In this document: positions 59,445-64,000 of the stretch, one piece after another
Numbering within the stretch: the stretch's first letter is position 1
Layout of the letters: every line of letters begins with the position of its first letter
Assembly (NCBI RefSeq): GCF_022865105.1
Contig: NZ_JAKNYM010000002.1
Location: 1,149,501-1,213,500 of the forward strand
Direction: 5' to 3'
DNA: 64,000 nucleotides
DNA from: Sphingomicrobium astaxanthinifaciens
GTDB lineage: Bacteria > Pseudomonadota > Alphaproteobacteria > Sphingomonadales > Sphingomonadaceae
Position numbers and translations under genes: made by a program
The notes under the pieces: generated by a model
Databases searched by the model: none
Told to the model about the DNA's origin: nothing
The model's input: the letters and a program-made list of their open reading frames with translations, nothing else

Positions 59445-60050
59445 ATGACCCTAGCAACCCTCGTCTTCACGCTGTTCGCCAGCCTCGCCATCATCTCGGC
59501 GTTGCTCGTGGTGTTCGCGCGCAATCCCGTGCACAGCGTCCTGTGGCTGATCGTCACCTTCTTCAACGCCGCGGGACTGATGATCCTGCTCGGCGCCGAA
59601 TTCATCGCGATCCTCGTGATCCTCGTCTATGTCGGCGCGGTCGCGGTGCTGTTCCTGTTCATCGTGATGATGCTCGACGTCGATTTCGCGCAGCTGCGCA
59701 GCGGATTCACCAAGAACCTGCCGTTCGGCATCCTCATCGCGCTGGTGCTGCTCGCCGAAATGGGGATCGCGGTGATCGCGGGGCAGGCGGGGCCGGTCAT
59801 CGCCGATGCGCCGCCGCCGCTCGAGCAGTCGAACATCGTGGCGCTGGGCGAGCTCATGTACGGGCGCTACCTCGTGCCGTTCGAACTGTCGGGGCTGATC
59901 CTGCTGGTGGCGATGATCGGCGCGATCGTGCTCACCCACCGGACCCGCGGCGACGTGCGCCCGCAGGACGTGTCCAAGCAGGTCCAGCGGCGTCCCGAGG
60001 ACGCGGTGGTGCTCAAGCAGCCGGAAAGCGGCAAGGGGGTCGAACTGTGA
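59445..60050 (+). CDS. nuoJ: NADH-quinone oxidoreductase subunit J
   Basis: A 201-residue membrane subunit with five helices. The [20 protein letters not shown] and [19 protein letters not shown] stretches are the NuoJ signature, the latter containing the pi-bulge helix. The C-terminal ~45 residues are polar. Confidence 0.95.
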   Translation: MTLATLVFTLFASLAIISALLVVFARNPVHSVLWLIVTFFNAAGLMILLGAEFIAILVILVYVGAVAVLFLFIVMMLDVDFAQLRSGFTKNLPFGILIALVLLAEMGIAVIAGQAGPVIADAPPPLEQSNIVALGELMYGRYLVPFELSGLILLVAMIGAIVLTHRTRGDVRPQDVSKQVQRRPEDAVVLKQPESGKGVEL

Positions 60051-60078
60051 TCGGACAGGCTGTGAAAGGACGCCAATC

Positions 60079-60384
60079 ATGATTGGCCTCGGGCATTATC
60101 TCGCCGTCGCCGCGGTGCTCTTCACCATCGGCGTGCTCGGCATCTTCCTCAATCGCCGCAACATCATCCTGATGCTGATGGCGATCGAGCTCATCCTCCT
60201 GTCGGTGAACATCAACCTCGTCGCCTTCTCGGCCTATCTCGGGGACCTCACTGGGCAGGTGTTCGCCATGTTCGTGCTGACCGTCGCCGCCGCCGAGGCC
60301 GCGATCGGGCTCGCGATCCTCGTGATCTTCTTCCGTCGCCGTGGCTCGATCGCGGTCGATGACGTCAATCGGATGAAGGGCTAA
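60079..60384 (+). CDS. nuoK: NADH-quinone oxidoreductase subunit K
   Basis: A 101-residue three-helix subunit: [20 protein letters not shown] with a conserved glutamate, [14 protein letters not shown] with a second one, and [20 protein letters not shown]. It is homologous to MrpC antiporter subunits. It sits 28 bp after nuoJ. Confidence 0.96.
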   Translation: MIGLGHYLAVAAVLFTIGVLGIFLNRRNIILMLMAIELILLSVNINLVAFSAYLGDLTGQVFAMFVLTVAAAEAAIGLAILVIFFRRRGSIAVDDVNRMKG

Positions 60385-60391
60385 GCCTCCC

Positions 60392-62443
60392 ATGCAGTCG
60401 ATCATCCTCATCGTCTTCCTGCCGCTCGTGGCAGCGATCATCGCCGGGCTCGGCGGGCGCGCGATCGGCAAGGTGCCGGCCAAGCTCGTCACCACCGGCG
60501 CGCTGTTCCTCGCCTGCGCGCTGTCGTGGCCGATCTTCATCGGCTTCCTGACGGGCGCCAACGAAGCGACCGTCGTGCCGGTGCTCGACTTCATCAACTC
60601 GGGCGACCTCAGCGTCGACTGGGCGCTGCGCGTCGACACGCTGACCGCGGTGATGCTGGTCGTGGTGACCACCGTGTCGAGCCTCGTCCACCTCTATAGC
60701 TGGGGCTATATGGAGGAGGACCCCTCGCAGCCGCGCTTCTTCGCCTACCTGTCGCTCTTCACCTTCGCGATGCTGATGCTGGTGACCGCCGACAGCCTCG
60801 TGCAGATGTTCTTCGGCTGGGAAGGGGTCGGGCTCGCCTCCTACCTCCTGATCGGCTTCTGGTACCACAAGCCCTCGGCCAATGCCGCCGCGATCAAGGC
60901 CTTCGTCGTCAACCGCGTCGGCGATTTCGGTTTCAGCCTCGGCATCTTCGCGGCGTTCCTCGTGTTCGGCACGGTGAGCATCCCCGCGATCCTCGAGGCC
61001 GCGCCGGCGATGGTCGGCTCGACCATCGGCTTTGCGGGCTACGGGGTCGACACGCTGACGCTGATCTGCATCCTCCTGTTCATCGGCGCGATGGGCAAGT
61101 CGGCGCAGCTCGGGCTGCACACCTGGCTGCCCGACGCGATGGAGGGCCCGACCCCGGTGTCGGCGCTGATCCACGCCGCCACGATGGTCACCGCAGGCGT
61201 GTTCATGGTCTGCCGCCTGTCGCCCCTGTTCGAAGTCGCGCCCTACGCGATGGACGTGGTCACCTATGTCGGCGCGGCGACCGCGATCTTCGCGGCCACC
61301 GTCGGGCTGGTGCAGACCGACATCAAGCGCGTCATCGCCTATTCGACCTGCTCGCAGCTCGGCTACATGTTCTTCGCGGCCGGGGTCGGCGCCTATGGCG
61401 CGGCGATGTTCCACCTGTTCACCCACGCCTTCTTCAAGGCGCTGCTGTTCCTCGGCGCGGGCTCGGTCATCCATGCCATGCACCACGAGCAGGACATGCG
61501 CTATTATGGCGCGCTGCGGAAGAAGATCCCGCTGACCTTCATCGCGATGATGCTCGGCACGCTGGCGATCACCGGCGTGGGCATCCCCGGCACCTATTTC
61601 GGCTTCGCGGGCTTCTTCTCGAAGGACGCGATCATCGAGAGCGCCTATGCCGCCGCGCAGTTCGGCAACACCGCGGGCGGGTTCGCTTTCTTCATCGGCG
61701 TGCTCGCCGCGCTGCTGACGAGCTTCTACTCGTGGCGCCTCATCTTCCTCACCTTCTACGGCAAGCCGCGCTGGGCCGCCTCGGAGCATATCCAGCACGC
61801 GGTGCACGGCGAACACGAGCTGCCCGAGGAGGAGACCGACCACGAGCATGCGGCCAAGCCGGTCGAGGGCACGGCGGGCTACCACCCGCACGAGAGCCCG
61901 TGGACGATGCTCGTCCCGCTCGGCGTGCTGTCGCTGGGGGCGGTGGCGGCGGGCTTTGCCTTCTACTACCCCTTCTTCGGGACCGAGGAAGGCGCGGTCT
62001 TCTGGGCCGGCAGCCTCGTGCACAATGCCACGCTGGTGGACGCCGCGCATCATGTGCCGCTGTGGGTGAAATGGTCGCCCTTCGCGGTGATGGCGCTGGG
62101 GCTGCTGCTCGCCTGGAACAATTATATCCGCAACCCGGGCGCCCCGGCGAAGATCGTCGCCGCGACGGGGGGGCTCTACGCTTTCTTGAAGAACAAGTGG
62201 TATTTCGACGAGCTCTACCACCATCTGTTCGTGAAGCCCTCGCTGGCGATCGGTCGCTTCTTCTGGAAGCGCGGCGACGAGAAGACGATCGACCGTTTCG
62301 GCCCGCACGGCGCGGCCAAGCTCGTCGACTGGGGCAACGGGCTCTCGGCCCGGCTGCAGTCGGGGTACCTCTATAGTTATGCGCTGGTCATGCTGCTCGG
62401 CCTCATTGCCGCGGCGACCTGGGCCTTCTGGTGGGCGAACTGA
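60392..62443 (+). CDS. nuoL: NADH-quinone oxidoreductase subunit L
   Basis: A 683-residue antiporter-like subunit with about 16 helices and the long lateral helix at the C terminus. Signatures: [40 protein letters not shown] and [16 protein letters not shown] His/Glu-rich loop lies at about residues 468-510 ([10 protein letters not shown] and YHPHESP). The stop overlaps nuoM (TGATG). Confidence 0.97.
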   Translation: MQSIILIVFLPLVAAIIAGLGGRAIGKVPAKLVTTGALFLACALSWPIFIGFLTGANEATVVPVLDFINSGDLSVDWALRVDTLTAVMLVVVTTVSSLVHLYSWGYMEEDPSQPRFFAYLSLFTFAMLMLVTADSLVQMFFGWEGVGLASYLLIGFWYHKPSANAAAIKAFVVNRVGDFGFSLGIFAAFLVFGTVSIPAILEAAPAMVGSTIGFAGYGVDTLTLICILLFIGAMGKSAQLGLHTWLPDAMEGPTPVSALIHAATMVTAGVFMVCRLSPLFEVAPYAMDVVTYVGAATAIFAATVGLVQTDIKRVIAYSTCSQLGYMFFAAGVGAYGAAMFHLFTHAFFKALLFLGAGSVIHAMHHEQDMRYYGALRKKIPLTFIAMMLGTLAITGVGIPGTYFGFAGFFSKDAIIESAYAAAQFGNTAGGFAFFIGVLAALLTSFYSWRLIFLTFYGKPRWAASEHIQHAVHGEHELPEEETDHEHAAKPVEGTAGYHPHESPWTMLVPLGVLSLGAVAAGFAFYYPFFGTEEGAVFWAGSLVHNATLVDAAHHVPLWVKWSPFAVMALGLLLAWNNYIRNPGAPAKIVAATGGLYAFLKNKWYFDELYHHLFVKPSLAIGRFFWKRGDEKTIDRFGPHGAAKLVDWGNGLSARLQSGYLYSYALVMLLGLIAAATWAFWWAN

Positions 62444-63996
62444 TGGACTTTCCCATTCTTTCCGCGATGATCGCGGTCCCGCTTGTCGCGGGGATCATCG
62501 TCTTGTTCCTCAACGACAATGGCGCGCGCTGGACGGCGCTGCTCGCCACGCTGGCGAACTTCGCGCTCGGGGTCGTGCTGTGGCAGGCCTATGAGATCGG
62601 CGGCGATCGCTGGCAGTTCACCGAATATGTCGGCCTTGGCGAGGGTACGCTGGTGCCGGCCTGGGCGCTCGGCATCGACGGCATCGCGCTGATGCTGATC
62701 ATGCTGTCGGTGTTCCTGATGCCGATCTGCATCGGCGCCTCGTGGCGCGCGATCACCCGCCGCGTGCCCGAATATATGGGGGCCTTCCTCCTCATGGAGG
62801 CGCTGATGGTCGGCGTCTTCGCGGCGCAGGACCTGCTGCTCTTCTACATCTTCTTCGAGGGCGGCCTCATCCCGATGTACCTGATCATCGGTATCTGGGG
62901 CGGCGCCGAGAAGATCAAGGCGGCCTACAAGTTCTTCCTCTACACGCTGTTCGGCTCGGTGCTGATGCTGGTGGCGATGCTCTACATGATCCTCGATGCG
63001 GGGACGACGAGCATCCCCGCGCTGATGGCTTATGATTTCCCCGCCGGGGTGCAGTGGTGGCTGTGGCTTGCCTTCTTCGCCAGCTTCGCGGTCAAGATGC
63101 CGATGTGGCCGGTTCACACCTGGCTGCCCGACGCGCACGTCCAGGCGCCGACCGCGGGTTCGGTGATCCTCGCCGGCGTGCTCCTCAAGATGGGGGGCTA
63201 CGGGTTCATCCGCTTCTCGCTGCCGATGTTCCCCGAGGCGAGCGCCGACTTCGTCCCGCTGGTGTTCATCCTGTCGGGGATCGCGGTGGTCTACACCAGC
63301 CTCGTCGCGCTGGTGCAGCGCGACATGAAGAAGCTGATCGCCTACAGCTCGGTCGCGCACATGGCCTTCGTCACCTTCGGGCTGTTCGCCTTCAACCGGC
63401 AGGGGATCGAGGGCGGGCTGATCGTGATGCTCAGCCACGGCCTCGTCTCGGGCGCGCTCTTCCTGTGCGTCGGGGTGGTCTACGACCGCCTCCATACCCG
63501 CGAGATCGCGCGCTATGGCGGGCTGGCCGACAACATGCCGGGCTATGCGGTGCTGTTCTTGCTGTTCACCATGGCCTCGATCGGGCTGCCGGGCACGTCG
63601 GGCTTCGTCGGCGAGTTCCTCGCGCTCGTGGGCACCTACGAGATGTCGAGCTGGGCGGCGATCGTGGCCACCACCGGGATCATCCTCGGCGCGGGCTACA
63701 TGCTCTGGCTCTACTGGCGCATGTGCTACGGCACCCAGAAGAACGCCGACGCGGCCGCCATGCCCGACCTGTCGATGCGCGAATGGTGGCTGCTCGTCCC
63801 GATTGCCGCGGTGGTGATGTGGATGGGGATCTATCCCGAAAGCTTCATGGCGCCGATGCGCGATGACGTCGGCCACCTGCTCGAGCGGATCGAGCCCGCG
63901 CAAGTCCATTTCGACGCGCGTCCCACCGAGGGGACGGGTGTCGCGGCGGCGTCCGTCACGGACACCGCGACCGATCATAAGGGTGGGGCCCACTGA
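62443..63996 (+). CDS. nuoM: NADH-quinone oxidoreductase subunit M
   Basis: A 517-residue antiporter-like subunit with about 14 helices. Signatures: FFEGGLIPMYLIIGIWGG, FAVKMPMWPVHTWLPDAHVQAPTAGSV split over the channel, and YSSVAHMAFVTFGLF. The ATG at 62443 overlaps the nuoL stop; a GTG four codons earlier is a weaker choice. The C-terminal ~30 residues are polar and rich in Ala, Thr and Asp. Confidence 0.96.
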   Translation: MDFPILSAMIAVPLVAGIIVLFLNDNGARWTALLATLANFALGVVLWQAYEIGGDRWQFTEYVGLGEGTLVPAWALGIDGIALMLIMLSVFLMPICIGASWRAITRRVPEYMGAFLLMEALMVGVFAAQDLLLFYIFFEGGLIPMYLIIGIWGGAEKIKAAYKFFLYTLFGSVLMLVAMLYMILDAGTTSIPALMAYDFPAGVQWWLWLAFFASFAVKMPMWPVHTWLPDAHVQAPTAGSVILAGVLLKMGGYGFIRFSLPMFPEASADFVPLVFILSGIAVVYTSLVALVQRDMKKLIAYSSVAHMAFVTFGLFAFNRQGIEGGLIVMLSHGLVSGALFLCVGVVYDRLHTREIARYGGLADNMPGYAVLFLLFTMASIGLPGTSGFVGEFLALVGTYEMSSWAAIVATTGIILGAGYMLWLYWRMCYGTQKNADAAAMPDLSMREWWLLVPIAAVVMWMGIYPESFMAPMRDDVGHLLERIEPAQVHFDARPTEGTGVAAASVTDTATDHKGGAH

Positions 63997-64000
63997 TGAC
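63996..64000 (+). CDS. nuoN: Start of nuoN (first bases only)
   Basis: The nuoM stop at 63994-63996 is overlapped by ATG (63996-63998) in the TGATG pattern used throughout this operon, and nuoN is the expected next gene. Only five bases are in the window, so this rests on context alone. Confidence 0.5.

Noticed and set aside
60365-62308. A 647-residue minus-strand open frame opposite nuoL
   Set aside because: Shadow of nuoL with highly charged, low-complexity product; no start region or operon context.

Overview
The window is a gene-dense, high-GC stretch of ordinary bacterial chromosome, most likely from an alphaproteobacterium of the order Sphingomonadales. The reasons are: a C4-pathway (glycine + succinyl-CoA) HemA; the block mutM | ubiE-ubiB-coaBC-dut-moeB next to rpsT-dnaA; an uninterrupted nuoA-to-nuoM run; zapA followed by a presumed 6S RNA and a formyl-THF cyclo-ligase; and several small families I associate with sphingomonads (DUF3429, DUF2842, DUF4136 lipoprotein, DUF302 lipoprotein). 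I see no insertion sequence, prophage, CRISPR array or genomic-island signature. Many genes overlap by ATGA, GTGA or TGATG, which points to translationally coupled operons.

Layout. 1-5.9 kb: 5' end of rpsD, chorismate mutase, the operon rpiB-glyA-nrdR-trmJ, a DUF3429 membrane protein, a small secreted-protein gene broken by one amber codon, and hemA. 5.9-11.8 kb: murI, plsY, dprA, topA, moeB-like. 11.8-18.8 kb: dut, coaBC, ubiB, ubiE, mutM, rpsT, and dnaA with a 422-bp leader. 18.8-29 kb: DUF4136 lipoprotein, trpS, murJ, secB, a Tim44-like protein, mltA, an Smr-domain protein, a GGDEF-EAL protein under an FNR-like site, dapE and gst. 29-32.7 kb: the rpmH-rnpA-yidD-yidC-engB operon. 32.8-38.4 kb: a frameshifted comM, a homocysteine S-methyltransferase-like gene, tRNA-Leu(CAA), an AI-2E-type permease, tRNA-Asp(GTC), DUF2842, fau, presumed 6S RNA, zapA and a small coiled-coil partner. 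38.5-45.9 kb: central carbon genes tkt-gap-pgk and class I aldolase, plus thiE-like. 45.9-49.9 kb: L,D-transpeptidase, M23 peptidase, efp, DUF302 lipoprotein, inositol-monophosphatase-family gene. 50-64 kb: respiratory complex I, nuoA to nuoM and the first bases of nuoN, with two extra small genes inserted.

Taken together the genes serve replication (dnaA, topA), translation (rpsD, rpsT, rpmH, efp, tRNAs), envelope building (murI, murJ, mltA, yidC, secB, L,D-transpeptidase), cofactors (heme, CoA, ubiquinone, thiamine), gluconeogenesis/lower glycolysis and NADH oxidation. I found no convincing new multi-gene system. The best leads are two unassigned genes embedded in the nuo operon, a palindrome plus nested hairpin in the nuo leader, an FNR-like site ahead of the c-di-GMP gene, an intrinsic terminator in the rpmH leader, an rnpA without a standard start codon, and two broken genes (amber codon in one, one-base frameshift in comM). 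All statements come from reading the sequence; no database search was run.
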